From a virus: a DNA stretch of 64,000 bases. Below the pieces are notes generated by a model. The model saw only the letters and a program-made list of their open reading frames with translations, did not search any database and was not told the origin of the DNA. The translations under genes were made by a program, and so were the position numbers. Where the stretch lies: IMG/VR virus record IMGVR_UViG_3300028883_000032, positions 1 through 64,000 of that record; one strand, written 5' to 3'. Every line of letters begins with the position of its first letter. Positions within the stretch are counted from its first letter, which is position 1. Shown here one piece after another: positions 41,179-49,639 of the stretch.

Positions 41179-41263
41179 GGGTCGGTGGCCGAGTGGTTAA
41201 AGGCGCCAGACTGTAAATCTGGTCCTCGAAAGAGGTTCGCTGGTTCAAATCCAGCTCGGCCCA
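41179..41263 (+). tRNA. tRNA-Tyr(GTA)
   Basis: Class II tRNA with long variable arm; acceptor GGGTCGG/TCGGCCC, anticodon loop CTGTAAA, T-arm GCTGG-TTCAAAT-CCAGC. CCA not encoded. Confidence 0.95.
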
Positions 41264-41295
41264 CTAAATTAGGACATAATAAGGACAATGAGGAC

Positions 41296-41715
41296 ATGAT
41301 GAGACTAGTTAGACGTAAAATGAAGATTTACACTACCTATGACAACGTGTACGAAATGCACATACTGTGCAACCACAACACCCCTAAAAAGGAAATAGCA
41401 CAATGGTTTTTTACAAATGGTGTAAGGGAATCTCATAGAGTAGTCGTAAATAATGCGCTTAAAGCACTCCGAATTTATCCCGGAAAAACAATCTCTGGAA
41501 ATGATGTTGAATTCTTTGAAATAGTGATAAAGTATAAAAGTGGGACAGACGCTAGGGGAATGATAGAAGTCCCAGCAAAATTAATACAATCTGAACTGGA
41601 AGGATACATCAAACGTGAAGGTATAAAAATTCGCAGCAGTATCGTTGCTACCACGGATTATCTGGTAGAGGCTTCCCTCATCAGAGACATTACTTTGACC
41701 ATACCAGAGGTATGA
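41296..41715 (+). CDS. hypothetical protein
   Basis: A 139-residue soluble protein, not recognised. The ATG at 41296 (or 41299) is used since the longer frame runs through tRNA-Tyr. Contains IVIKYKSGTDARGMIEVPAK near residue 80. One base separates it from the RNase Z-like gene. Confidence 0.5.
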   Translation: MMRLVRRKMKIYTTYDNVYEMHILCNHNTPKKEIAQWFFTNGVRESHRVVVNNALKALRIYPGKTISGNDVEFFEIVIKYKSGTDARGMIEVPAKLIQSELEGYIKREGIKIRSSIVATTDYLVEASLIRDITLTIPEV

Positions 41716-41716
41716 C

Positions 41717-42559
41717 ATGAAGTTTACCTTTTTAGGCGTTGGGGGCATGTTCGCAAAAACTCTCGGCCATACCAACATACTAGTAGAGTTTACAAGCGGG
41801 TATAAGTTACTAATTGACTGTGGAAATAGAGCACCGCTTGAACTATACCAGCGAGGATTATACCCACAAGACATTAACGGGTATTATATATCCCACCTGC
41901 ATGACGACCATGTTGGAGGAATACAAGAATTGGGGCTGTTTGCATATTTCCACCCCAATTGCCATTTCAAGCCTGATTTGTTTATTGCCCAACAACTTCG
42001 TGGGGAAATTTGGAATAACTGTTTAATGGCCGGAATGTCCAGTATTGAAGGCAGTGTTATGTCCCTAGAAGATTACTTCAATGTTGTGTCTATTCCCCCT
42101 AATGGTTCTTTTGGCGTAGTAAAAGACCGCAGAGACGACTCTGAAAGCAGCGTCTTGGCCATTGATGCTAGGTTTGATGGTTGGAAATTATCCCCCGTTC
42201 AAACAGCACATTTCATGAATGGAAGAATAATTGTTCCATCCTTTGGGTTATTGTTTGAAAAAGGGGACGACAAACCAACCATTTTCATTACAACTGATAC
42301 CCAATTCGCACCCCATCAGATACAAGTGTTTTACGAAAAAGCTGATGTCATTTTCCAAGACTGCGAAGCGGCACCATATAAAAGCGGAGTTCACGCTCAT
42401 TTTGATGAGCTTGTCACTCTACCAGAAAAAATACGTAGGAAAATGTGGTTTGTACATTATCCTGATACTGTTCTCGAAGATATAAACACTTGGAAAATGA
42501 AGGCAAATGGAAGCGGGTTCCTTGGGTTTGTAAAAAAAGGACAAGAATTCGAGTTTTAA
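41717..42559 (+). CDS. RNase Z-like metallo-beta-lactamase-fold hydrolase
   Basis: A 280-residue metallo-beta-lactamase-fold protein. Metal motif YISHLHDDHVGG (HxHxDH) near residue 60; LLIDCGNR near residue 32; ITTDTQFAP near residue 195 supplies a later Asp ligand. The fold order and FTFLGVGG start resemble RNase Z and related phosphodiesterases. Because most tRNA genes here lack CCA, a 3'-end tRNA processing role is attractive but unproven; it could also cleave cyclic nucleotides. Overall 280 residues fits the short RNase Z class. Confidence 0.7.
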   Translation: MKFTFLGVGGMFAKTLGHTNILVEFTSGYKLLIDCGNRAPLELYQRGLYPQDINGYYISHLHDDHVGGIQELGLFAYFHPNCHFKPDLFIAQQLRGEIWNNCLMAGMSSIEGSVMSLEDYFNVVSIPPNGSFGVVKDRRDDSESSVLAIDARFDGWKLSPVQTAHFMNGRIIVPSFGLLFEKGDDKPTIFITTDTQFAPHQIQVFYEKADVIFQDCEAAPYKSGVHAHFDELVTLPEKIRRKMWFVHYPDTVLEDINTWKMKANGSGFLGFVKKGQEFEF

Positions 42560-42560
42560 C

Positions 42561-43307
42561 ATGAACGAAAACGAAGCAAAGACTCAACTGATCTTGAAGG
42601 GGTATGGTGGGTCCATTGCTTACGGAACAAATACCCCATCAAGTGACGTTGATTTAAGGGGGGTATTTATTCCTCCAAAGGAGTACTGGGTCGGGTTAAA
42701 GAGTGTGGATCAAATAAATTTTTCCGCAGAAGACACGACTTTCTACTCTTTACAAAAATTCTTTATGTTGGCTATAAAAGCTAACCCAAACATCCTTGAA
42801 CTATTATGGTTACGAGATAATCATTACATTTGGAAAGACGTACCAAAAGATTTCCGTAGCCTAGGAAGAAAATTGATAAGTAATAGGAATCTTTTTCTTT
42901 CAAAAAACATAAAACACACATATACCGGCTATGCCTATTCTCAACTTCATAGAATGGATAAGTTAAACAAGAACGTAGCACAAAATGCAGACCGTACAGC
43001 TCGCGTAGAGAAATTCGGGTATGATACTAAAAATGCTATGCATTTGATACGGCTACTACGTACTGGTCTGGAGATTCTTACGGAAGGCGAATTACATGTA
43101 TTTCGAGAAGATGCCCGAGACCTTTTAGCCATCAAGGATGGGAAGTATACTTACGATGAGTTGGTGGAAAAAGCCCAGCGTTACGACGAACTCATTGAAG
43201 AGGCATATGTTCGCAGCCCATTGCCACATAAACCGGATTTTAATGCTATTCAGAATCTACACATGGAGATGGTGGAAGAAGCTCTATCCATTTTAAACAA
43301 AAGGTAA
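42561..43307 (+). CDS. nucleotidyltransferase (RlaP/YcgL-like)
   Basis: A 248-residue protein with the polymerase-beta-type nucleotidyltransferase motif: GGSIAYGTNTPSSDVDLRGV near residue 15, giving GS...DxD. A helical C-terminus follows (GYAYSQLHRMDKLNKN near residue 120). This type, called RlaP or YcgL-like, is frequent in large phages and in RNA-repair gene sets. It starts one base after the RNase Z-like stop, so the two may act together on RNA. Substrate unknown. Confidence 0.75.
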   Translation: MNENEAKTQLILKGYGGSIAYGTNTPSSDVDLRGVFIPPKEYWVGLKSVDQINFSAEDTTFYSLQKFFMLAIKANPNILELLWLRDNHYIWKDVPKDFRSLGRKLISNRNLFLSKNIKHTYTGYAYSQLHRMDKLNKNVAQNADRTARVEKFGYDTKNAMHLIRLLRTGLEILTEGELHVFREDARDLLAIKDGKYTYDELVEKAQRYDELIEEAYVRSPLPHKPDFNAIQNLHMEMVEEALSILNKR

Positions 43308-43313
43308 ACAAAG

Positions 43314-43535
43314 ATGAATAAAATTTTTGGTGGAATTATGACTATGCTGGTCTCCATACCAATCATGATTGTGAGTACTTTAGGATCAGCATTGGCTTTT
43401 GGTTTGCTGGTATGGTGGTTGTGGAACGCCACCATAGCTATCGCAATCGTTGGAATAGGGACTATTGGATACTGGCAAGCTGTTGGTTTGTGCCTATTAT
43501 GTTGGATACTATTTAAAGGAAGATCAAAGAGTTAG
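43314..43535 (+). CDS. small membrane protein
   Basis: A 73-residue protein with two hydrophobic segments (about residues 8-35 and 38-67). Not recognised. A GCGGGC/GCCCGC hairpin without T-tract follows near 43540. Confidence 0.5.
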   Translation: MNKIFGGIMTMLVSIPIMIVSTLGSALAFGLLVWWLWNATIAIAIVGIGTIGYWQAVGLCLLCWILFKGRSKS

Positions 43536-43559
43536 TATAGCGGGCATAAGCCCGCATTT

Positions 43560-43635
43560 GGGGCCCTAGCTCAGTTGGGAGAGCGCCGGCTTTGCAAGCC
43601 GGAGGTCATCGGTTCGATCCCGATGGGCTCCACCA
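43560..43635 (+). tRNA. tRNA-Ala(TGC)
   Basis: Acceptor GGGGCCC/GGGCTCC, which contains a G3:U70 pair, the alanine identity element; anticodon loop TTTGCAA on stem CCGGC/GCCGG; encoded CCA. Confidence 0.95.
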
Positions 43636-43681
43636 AAAACAAGAGACGGCTGGGCATCTGATCACTTTTCAGGAGAGCGTC

Positions 43682-43957
43682 ATGGGTTTATACGTTGAGG
43701 GCGTTAACAAAAACACTTGGCTAGACCGGGTGGGCATTGAAGTATCTATGAATGTCGTGCTTTCTCATGAATTTGATGACGATGTATTCCCCGTAGTTTG
43801 GATAAACAACGGGCCTTTCATTGCCATTGGCGTTGGGTTTTCTCCAACAGAGGTCAAAGCCTTTTGCCAGCCTACCGATCATCGCCAAAAAAGGTTTTAT
43901 TTGGTAGAGGCAAGCAAGTTAAAGCCTGTTTGTCCACAGTGGGACAGTTATTTGTAA
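43682..43957 (+). CDS. hypothetical protein
   Basis: A 91-residue protein with GGAGAG upstream of the ATG at 43682. Middle part (VVWINNGPFIAIGVGFS) suggests a small beta-rich fold. Not recognised. Confidence 0.45.
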   Translation: MGLYVEGVNKNTWLDRVGIEVSMNVVLSHEFDDDVFPVVWINNGPFIAIGVGFSPTEVKAFCQPTDHRQKRFYLVEASKLKPVCPQWDSYL

Positions 43958-44028
43958 ACATACATAGCATCGAGTTCGCCGGAGGAGGATGAAATAGACT
44001 CCCTCGATTAATAAAGAATCCGGCTCCT

Positions 44029-44102
44029 GGGCCCATAGCTCAGTTGGTTAGAGCCGCCGACTCATAATCGGCTGGTCCCAGGTTCGAGTCCTGGTGGGCC
44101 CA
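44029..44102 (+). tRNA. tRNA-Met(CAT), elongator
   Basis: Acceptor GGGCCCA/TGGGCCC, anticodon loop CTCATAA on stem GCCGA/TCGGC without the initiator G:C triplet. Could alternatively be tRNA-Ile2 (CAT with lysidine); sequence alone does not decide. CCA not encoded. Confidence 0.85.
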
Positions 44103-44112
44103 CAGAGACTAA

Positions 44113-44185
44113 TCCGGGGTAGCTCAATTGGTAGAGCACTCGGCTGTTAACCGAGGGGTTGTGGGTTCGAGTCCCTCCCCCGGAG
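44113..44185 (+). tRNA. tRNA-Asn(GTT)
   Basis: Acceptor TCCGGGG/CCCCGGA, anticodon loop CTGTTAA on stem CTCGG/CCGAG, discriminator G, T-loop TTCGAGT. CCA not encoded. Confidence 0.95.
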
Positions 44186-44203
44186 CCTATAAAGGAGACA
44201 AAA

Positions 44204-44623
44204 ATGTTTGAAGCGATCTATGGAATTTTCATAGTAGTTTTTATTCTTTCGTATTTTTATTTCAAAGCCATTACAACAGTAACGATTTGGTCAAGCGTTA
44301 ACCGCAATACAACTATACACAACGAACGACACCACATGGAGCGTCTGTCAGAAGAAGCTAGTCTCATTACTAGTTACATTGCCTTAGCAATTGTGCAGAT
44401 TCCGGTGATATTAAAAATATCTATAATAGTGGGGTCTGTATTAATTGGTTCTGTTATATACAAAAAAATTTTGGGTACGATCGGGGAAGACAAGTTAGTT
44501 AATCCCAACCTAGTAGGATTAAACCTCTTTGGCAAAAAGATAGTAATTGTACGCCCCAAATGGTTTACGACAATACAACTCATACTCGGTATAACTTTAG
44601 TGTTGTTACGATTTCTTTATTAA
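44204..44623 (+). CDS. multi-pass membrane protein
   Basis: A 139-residue protein starting at 44204 with AAAGGAGA upstream. Hydrophobic segments near residues 4-22, 60-88 and 118-138. Not recognised. Confidence 0.5.
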   Translation: MFEAIYGIFIVVFILSYFYFKAITTVTIWSSVNRNTTIHNERHHMERLSEEASLITSYIALAIVQIPVILKISIIVGSVLIGSVIYKKILGTIGEDKLVNPNLVGLNLFGKKIVIVRPKWFTTIQLILGITLVLLRFLY

Positions 44624-44666
44624 TAACTACTTATAATATGGAAAAAGAACGAGTAGTGCTTCCTTT

Positions 44667-44738
44667 GGCGCGATCGTCCAGTGGTCAGGACATCGGTTTT
44701 TCATGCCGGGAACCGGGGTTCAATTCCCCGTCGCGCTA
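44667..44738 (+). tRNA. tRNA-Glu(TTC)
   Basis: Acceptor GGCGCGA/TCGCGCT, anticodon loop TTTTCAT on stem TCGGT/GCCGG, T-arm CGGGG-TTCAATT-CCCCG. CCA not encoded. Located 26 bases before the ubiquitin-like operon. Confidence 0.9.
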
Positions 44739-44764
44739 CTATTTAATTTGGAAGACAAAGAGAA

Positions 44765-46372
44765 ATGAATCCAGAAGACGAAAGAAATACTACTTATACT
44801 CTTGGAAATATCGATCAATTTAGGTTCCAAATTGAACCTAACTTCACTGTTCGAGATGTAGAGCGGGCGAGACAACAAATAAATGCACTCGCTGCCCAAC
44901 ATTGGGGTGAAAGGTTACGTACACGACAAGAAGAGATTTTTGCACAATATCTAAACAGGCCAAATACCGAAGCACCTCAACAAGAGCTGCAAGCAGACCT
45001 GATTGGAGAGCTACGTCGCAATATGGAACACCAACAAACCGTACGTGACGATATGGCAGATGCTGCCCGTTGGGCATATGACGTGGGGGTTAGAGCAGGG
45101 CAGCTTGCTCAAGAAGAACAAATTGAAGAACAAGCCGTCGATAACCCAAATTATTTTGCTACAGAAGAAGAGTATACAAGGTATTTAGAAGAGCTGGATA
45201 CGGATACGCCTCCCTTGGTTGTGGAGGCCCCAAACCCAGAATTAATAAATATAACAAATGCCCCTGAAAAAGGAGAAACGACAACGATGGCAATAAATGT
45301 GGAAATACGCACAGCGAATAAATTTTCAGATCTTCAAAGACAAAAGATCAGAGAAATCGCTTCTGACGTGTTGGCGCCAGTAGTTGGTAAAAAAATTGTG
45401 ATAGCGCACAGAGGTAAAACTCAAAAACCAATCGAAGACGGGTGTTTCCATATTCATTGTTGGTCCTCCGTAAGAGGTAGACGAGTATATACTCCGCCCA
45501 GTGAATTATGGATATTTACTGTACAAGATCGATCAAAATCTTACAAACCGTCTGGAGACGGTTTAGCACTTAAAGCTGGACGATGGTCACACAGTGAGTT
45601 GGTAGGAAATAACCTCTACATTCATCACAATATATTTGCTGATCCCAATCGCCCATCGACGTATGATCTTGAATTGTTTAAGAAAATACTTGATGCCGTT
45701 ACACGCGCATACACAGACACTACCCCAGAATTGGATGAACTGGCAAAAACGAATTATGTAAATTTCTGCTTAAAGAGGAAAGACGATTCCATTAAACAGC
45801 TGGAAGACCGTAACGCTAAGGCACGTCAAGCTTTACAAAGTTCGGTACAAGCATCTCTACAGAAAATACGTTTGGCCAAACAGTCTCAATTTGATTTAAC
45901 TCAAGCACTGAACTCCAAACCGGCAGATATGCGTAAAAAATTTGAAATTGAGTTTGAACGTTTGTTGGAACATCCAAAAATTGTAAAAGTTAGAGTAACT
46001 AGCGGCAAGTTCATGGTTGACACGGAAACTTTATACTGTACAGATCCGCGTAGTAAGAAAGTACACGAAATCGGTAAGTTTTGCATCGAAATCAATCCGA
46101 ATACAGGTTCAATACGGTGGGATAATTTAACCCGTAAAGTGGACGGTATGCGTCGCAATATGAACGGTCCACATATTTGGGCAGATGGTCAGGCATGTAT
46201 GGGAAATACAAGTAGTTCGTTTCATTCACTTATCGCTAACTACGAACTAGCAATTGCCGCCCACCTTGCCATCGAATTTGTGGAAAGTGTAAATGTCAAC
46301 GACGGGGCCGGGGAACGTATTAATAATTGGCCTTTAGCCCCCGAAAAAATGCAAGCTAAAAAGGGTAAATAA
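44765..46372 (+). CDS. E2-like ubiquitin-conjugating domain protein (catalytic Cys)
   Basis: A 535-residue protein, first gene of the ubiquitin-like operon. Residues 1-170 are helical and charged; 175-310 form a domain shared with the next gene (GDGLALK...NNLYIHHNIF); 335-370 look coiled-coil; 390-515 are E2-like: strands around FCIEINPNTGSIRWD, then NGPHIWADGQACMGN, the PH...C arrangement of bacterial E2 families, with Cys478 as the likely thioester cysteine and His470 before it, then helices. An internal ATG at 45287 behind AGGAG could yield a shorter form (residue 175 onwards). It would take the modifier from the E1 (48602) and pass it to a target. The E2 call is from motif order. Confidence 0.75.
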   Translation: MNPEDERNTTYTLGNIDQFRFQIEPNFTVRDVERARQQINALAAQHWGERLRTRQEEIFAQYLNRPNTEAPQQELQADLIGELRRNMEHQQTVRDDMADAARWAYDVGVRAGQLAQEEQIEEQAVDNPNYFATEEEYTRYLEELDTDTPPLVVEAPNPELINITNAPEKGETTTMAINVEIRTANKFSDLQRQKIREIASDVLAPVVGKKIVIAHRGKTQKPIEDGCFHIHCWSSVRGRRVYTPPSELWIFTVQDRSKSYKPSGDGLALKAGRWSHSELVGNNLYIHHNIFADPNRPSTYDLELFKKILDAVTRAYTDTTPELDELAKTNYVNFCLKRKDDSIKQLEDRNAKARQALQSSVQASLQKIRLAKQSQFDLTQALNSKPADMRKKFEIEFERLLEHPKIVKVRVTSGKFMVDTETLYCTDPRSKKVHEIGKFCIEINPNTGSIRWDNLTRKVDGMRRNMNGPHIWADGQACMGNTSSSFHSLIANYELAIAAHLAIEFVESVNVNDGAGERINNWPLAPEKMQAKKGK

Positions 46373-47734
46373 ATGTTTGATTTTACCGCACCTATATCCC
46401 CGGGTAGTGTATTTTGTTTTTTGTCTAATTTGTCAAAAAAACAACTAGATAAATTGGACAGCATGGGTGCTACTCCAATGCCTTTTGATCTTGATGGTGA
46501 ATCCGGGATTATTGTTGATGGCTCACAGATGGGTGATATAATACGTGAATTAGACCTAGACATCCTGACAACTGATGCTACTACCTATGATGGTGTATAC
46601 AACATTTTGTGGAGACCAAAAAAAGACGGTAGAGGAAAGGCAGAAGGAAACTCAAGAATTATTTTTGAGAATTCTGAAGTTTGTAGGTGGAATGGAAAAC
46701 TTCCAACCGCTGTCATGGAAAGCTCTATTGAAAGGTTTCTTCTTCCATCTTTAAGTAAAGACGTAAAGGTTCACCTATATGTTCCGCACGGGAGTAACCA
46801 TGGCTTAATAAATAATGGGGAATTTAACATATTTATTTGGTCGGGATTGGGACGAAAGGCAGCACTGACACCGAAGAAAATGTGGGGAATACCCGTTGAC
46901 TGTAAAGATAAACCGTTTGATTATTCAGGAAGCGGGTTAGCCATTTATGAATCAGGTGGAAACATCGTAGGCGAGTTAGTACAAAACAACCTCTACATTT
47001 TTCACGATCTTGTACACATGGGTACTCAGCGCGAAAAACAAATCTTCGAGCACATACTGGAAGAAGTTGTGTATCTAACACAAAACCCAGAAGCCGGTAT
47101 TGATAGGCAGGCTCAGCATTTAGCAGAAGTATTGGCCGCTGAATATCAAAATACTTATAAAGTGAGGGAACAGCAGTTAACCACAATTGAGGATGATATT
47201 CAAAGATATAAAGCCGTGCTAGTTGAGAAGATTAGAGCAGCGGATTCTGCTAAAATGATGGTTTTGGGAGCTGAAGAAGCTCTACGAGATATTCGAAGTG
47301 TGGCCAAGGAACAATTTCTGATACTGCGCAGCAACGACAAAATTGAACGTATTGAACCGTCTGGAGATTGTGTAACAATTTACACCAAACGGTTAATTTG
47401 TACTCACCCCGTAAGTCAAAAACAATACGGCATTGGAAACTTTAAAATTATTATTCATTTAACCGGTCATCCAACTATGGTTGAATGGCACAACTTGACT
47501 AGACAGAGTGATTGCCAAGCACCCCATGTTGAACTATCAGGTTATCCCGTAGCGGGAATGACGGAAGAGATGTTCTTGGAGTTACTCGGAAATTATCAAA
47601 TAGGAATAATCGGAAACTTAGCAATTCAGTTTATAGAAACGGTAGATCCTACCCATCCAACAGCTGAACGCTTGAAAAAGTTTCCCCTTCTTAAGGAATC
47701 GATAGAAACTGATGGCAAAGAAAAAACCAAATAA
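46373..47734 (+). CDS. E2-like paralogue without catalytic cysteine
   Basis: A 453-residue protein directly after the E2-like stop. Residues 130-240 match the shared middle domain (SGSGLAIYESG, VQNNLYIFHDL), followed by a coiled coil (about 245-310) and an E2-like C-terminus (GNFKIIIHLTGHPTMVEWHN, then APHVELSGYPVAGM). At the position of Cys478 in its neighbour there is Val, so it is probably not an active E2. This resembles the Ubc13/UEV type of partner pair. It overlaps the JAMM gene by 23 bases. Confidence 0.7.
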   Translation: MFDFTAPISPGSVFCFLSNLSKKQLDKLDSMGATPMPFDLDGESGIIVDGSQMGDIIRELDLDILTTDATTYDGVYNILWRPKKDGRGKAEGNSRIIFENSEVCRWNGKLPTAVMESSIERFLLPSLSKDVKVHLYVPHGSNHGLINNGEFNIFIWSGLGRKAALTPKKMWGIPVDCKDKPFDYSGSGLAIYESGGNIVGELVQNNLYIFHDLVHMGTQREKQIFEHILEEVVYLTQNPEAGIDRQAQHLAEVLAAEYQNTYKVREQQLTTIEDDIQRYKAVLVEKIRAADSAKMMVLGAEEALRDIRSVAKEQFLILRSNDKIERIEPSGDCVTIYTKRLICTHPVSQKQYGIGNFKIIIHLTGHPTMVEWHNLTRQSDCQAPHVELSGYPVAGMTEEMFLELLGNYQIGIIGNLAIQFIETVDPTHPTAERLKKFPLLKESIETDGKEKTK

Positions 47735-48605
47735 AAAAAGAGCTGCCCAGTACTTTATACCTCACGATTTTAAAGAAGAGGTAGAAGTGCTTAACCAGTC
47801 TTCTTACTGTATATGGATGACCCCGCTAGCCTTTCAAAAAATGTGGCATTTTGTCGATATTTGTAGTCAAGAAGTTGGCTGGCTTGGATCGGTTGAACGA
47901 GAGGGAAGAAATTTCATTATAACCGATGTTTTCATGTTTGAGCAAGAAGTTACAGGGACTACAACATCTCTCGATGAAGCTGGCCAGACTAAACTTATGG
48001 AAAATTTTCTGGCACAAGAGAATGGTACAGAGCTTTATAACTCTATAAGGTTCTGGGGACATAGTCATGTTAACATGGGAACAACTCCAAGTGGTCAAGA
48101 TGAAACCACAATGAAGGAATTCGAAGAAAATGGCTGTGCGTGGTTTATAAGAGGCATATTCAACAAAAGAGGACGAGCACAGTTTGATATATTTTTATAC
48201 GACGAAGGTGTACGAGTAAACGATGTTCGTTGGGCAATTCTTGTTGAAATGCCGGAATTTGATATCCGCAAAGAGTTGGAAACTGAAATACAAAAGAAGG
48301 TTACCACAAAAAAGTATGTATATCCTTCGTACGCAGGTGGATGGGGAGGAGGAAATGGCTATGACCCTACCAAGAGGACTGGGAATGGTACTGTTAACCA
48401 CTCAGTCCACCCTACTGTAGGTCAAGGGAACCGCTCATCGTCACAGCAGGGAAATGTCTGGGACGAATTTTATACGGCAAATCCAAGCGGAACTCTTGAC
48501 CTAGATGAAGACGACGAAGGAACAACCTTTTTCAACAATAATGGAGTTGTTGAAGAACTAAAACCAGAAACTAAAAAAGAGACAAAAAAGGACAAAACTA
48601 AATGA
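47712..48605 (+). CDS. JAMM/MPN metalloprotease (deubiquitinase-like)
   Basis: A 297-residue protein. The MPN domain (about residues 30-180) has Glu54 in SQEVGWLG and the complete JAMM signature WGHSHVNMGTTPSGQD: His117, His119, Ser127, Asp130. Residues 205-297 are low-complexity, Gly/Asn- then acid- and Lys-rich, perhaps a flexible tail. In bacterial ubiquitin-like operons this enzyme trims the modifier precursor or removes it from targets. The stop overlaps the E1-like start. Confidence 0.85.
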   Translation: MAKKKPNKKRAAQYFIPHDFKEEVEVLNQSSYCIWMTPLAFQKMWHFVDICSQEVGWLGSVEREGRNFIITDVFMFEQEVTGTTTSLDEAGQTKLMENFLAQENGTELYNSIRFWGHSHVNMGTTPSGQDETTMKEFEENGCAWFIRGIFNKRGRAQFDIFLYDEGVRVNDVRWAILVEMPEFDIRKELETEIQKKVTTKKYVYPSYAGGWGGGNGYDPTKRTGNGTVNHSVHPTVGQGNRSSSQQGNVWDEFYTANPSGTLDLDEDDEGTTFFNNNGVVEELKPETKKETKKDKTK

Positions 48606-49294
48606 TCGATCCTTTACGTCACTTGGCTATTTTTGATCCTGATGCCTTTGGTCCCCGACGAGTTGATGTAATAGGTGTGGGTGCAACTGGATCAAAAGTT
48701 GTGTTGGAACTTGCAAAACTCGGCATAGTTAACATTCACGTATGGGATTATGACAAAGTCGAAGAACACAATGTTCCCAACCAAGTTTTTGGAAATGATC
48801 ATGTTGGGATGTTCAAAGTTGACGCCATATCAAAAATTGTCAAGGCACAAACTGGTATTGACTTAGTAACTCATAACGAAGAAGTAGACGGTACTCAAAC
48901 TTTTGGTGATATAGTATTCTTGCTAACCGACACCATGAAAAGCCGTAAATCAATCTTTGAGAGGGGCATTAAATATAAATTTAATGTCAAATTAATGATT
49001 GAAACGCGGATGGGAAAAGACAGCGGGCAGATATACTCCATCATTCCGACAAAACCGGATCACATCAAAAATTGGGAAAATTCCCTGTTTAGCGATGATG
49101 ACAAAGATACTGAAGTATCTCTATGTGGAAGTACAATAACTGTTGGGTCAACTGCCGGAATAATTTCGGGCCTAGCGGTTTGGAAAGTCATTGAATGGCT
49201 TCAACACGAAACCGGCAAACTGGAAAATGGAATTGCTAACGAAACAATGATTGATATTTCCCCCAAGTTAGCAGTTTATCAAAACAAATATTAA
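48602..49294 (+). CDS. E1/ThiF-like activating enzyme
   Basis: A 230-residue ThiF/E1-fold protein: VDVIGVGATGSKVV (Gly25-Gly30 nucleotide loop), WDYDKVEEHNVPNQ (Asp49, Asn57, Gln61), Lys72, and Cys175 in EVSLCGST, which could form the thioester. It lacks a separate second catalytic domain, as is usual in prokaryotic E1-like enzymes. It would adenylate the modifier encoded next. ATGA overlap with the JAMM gene. Confidence 0.85.
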   Translation: MIDPLRHLAIFDPDAFGPRRVDVIGVGATGSKVVLELAKLGIVNIHVWDYDKVEEHNVPNQVFGNDHVGMFKVDAISKIVKAQTGIDLVTHNEEVDGTQTFGDIVFLLTDTMKSRKSIFERGIKYKFNVKLMIETRMGKDSGQIYSIIPTKPDHIKNWENSLFSDDDKDTEVSLCGSTITVGSTAGIISGLAVWKVIEWLQHETGKLENGIANETMIDISPKLAVYQNKY

Positions 49295-49314
49295 CTCAGG
49301 AGTAGAATTTCAAG

Positions 49315-49524
49315 ATGGAACCTATTCAAGTACGTGTAGGAACAATTCCTGGTGGAGTCTCCGAATTTGCAATCATAGATGCAACAGTTCGTGGAGCACT
49401 TACAGCAGCAGGCCTTGAGGCGGACGGTTACAAAATCAATGTAAACGGCGTGGCAGCTAACTTAGACACACCGTTACGAGATGGTGATAATGTTCTTCGT
49501 GTTCGCAAGGTTGTTGGTAACTAA
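49315..49524 (+). CDS. beta-grasp ubiquitin-like/ThiS-MoaD-like modifier
   Basis: A 69-residue protein with the beta-grasp order: hairpin IQVRVGTIPGGVSEFAI, helix TVRGALTAAGLE, then YKINVNGVAANLDTPLRDGD and VLRVRKVVGN. The NG...DTPLRDGDNV part is the classic ThiS/MoaD/Ubl ending. The C-terminus is VVGN, so a Gly is followed by one Asn instead of Gly-Gly; the JAMM enzyme might remove the last residue. Last gene of the operon; terminator ten bases later. Strong RBS (CTCAGGAG). Confidence 0.8.
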   Translation: MEPIQVRVGTIPGGVSEFAIIDATVRGALTAAGLEADGYKINVNGVAANLDTPLRDGDNVLRVRKVVGN

Positions 49525-49533
49525 TGTTACTAG

Positions 49534-49566
49534 AAGAGCGGAAATATTTATATACCGCTCTTTTTT
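49534..49566 (+). terminator. Rho-independent terminator of the Ubl operon
   Basis: AAGAGCGG...CCGCTCTT followed by six T. Confidence 0.85.
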
Positions 49567-49574
49567 ACCCCAAA

Positions 49575-49585
49575 ATGGAATAAGA
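49575..49585 (+). promoter_or_regulatory. ATGGNATAAGA box (candidate phage promoter)
   Basis: ATGGAATAAGA nine bases after the terminator and 54 bases before the ATG at 49640. Confidence 0.55.
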
Positions 49586-49639
49586 ATATAGCAGGGACTC
49601 TTAAGGTAGAGGCCCGTAAAGCTAAATTGGGAGGATAGC

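Noticed and set aside
43537-43555. Terminator hairpin before tRNA-Ala
   Set aside because: GCGGGC/GCCCGC is a good stem but no T-tract follows; may be only RNA structure.
44560-44823. Plus-strand ORF through tRNA-Glu
   Set aside because: Produced by open frame across the tRNA; no ribosome binding site, and it overlaps the E2-like gene in another frame.
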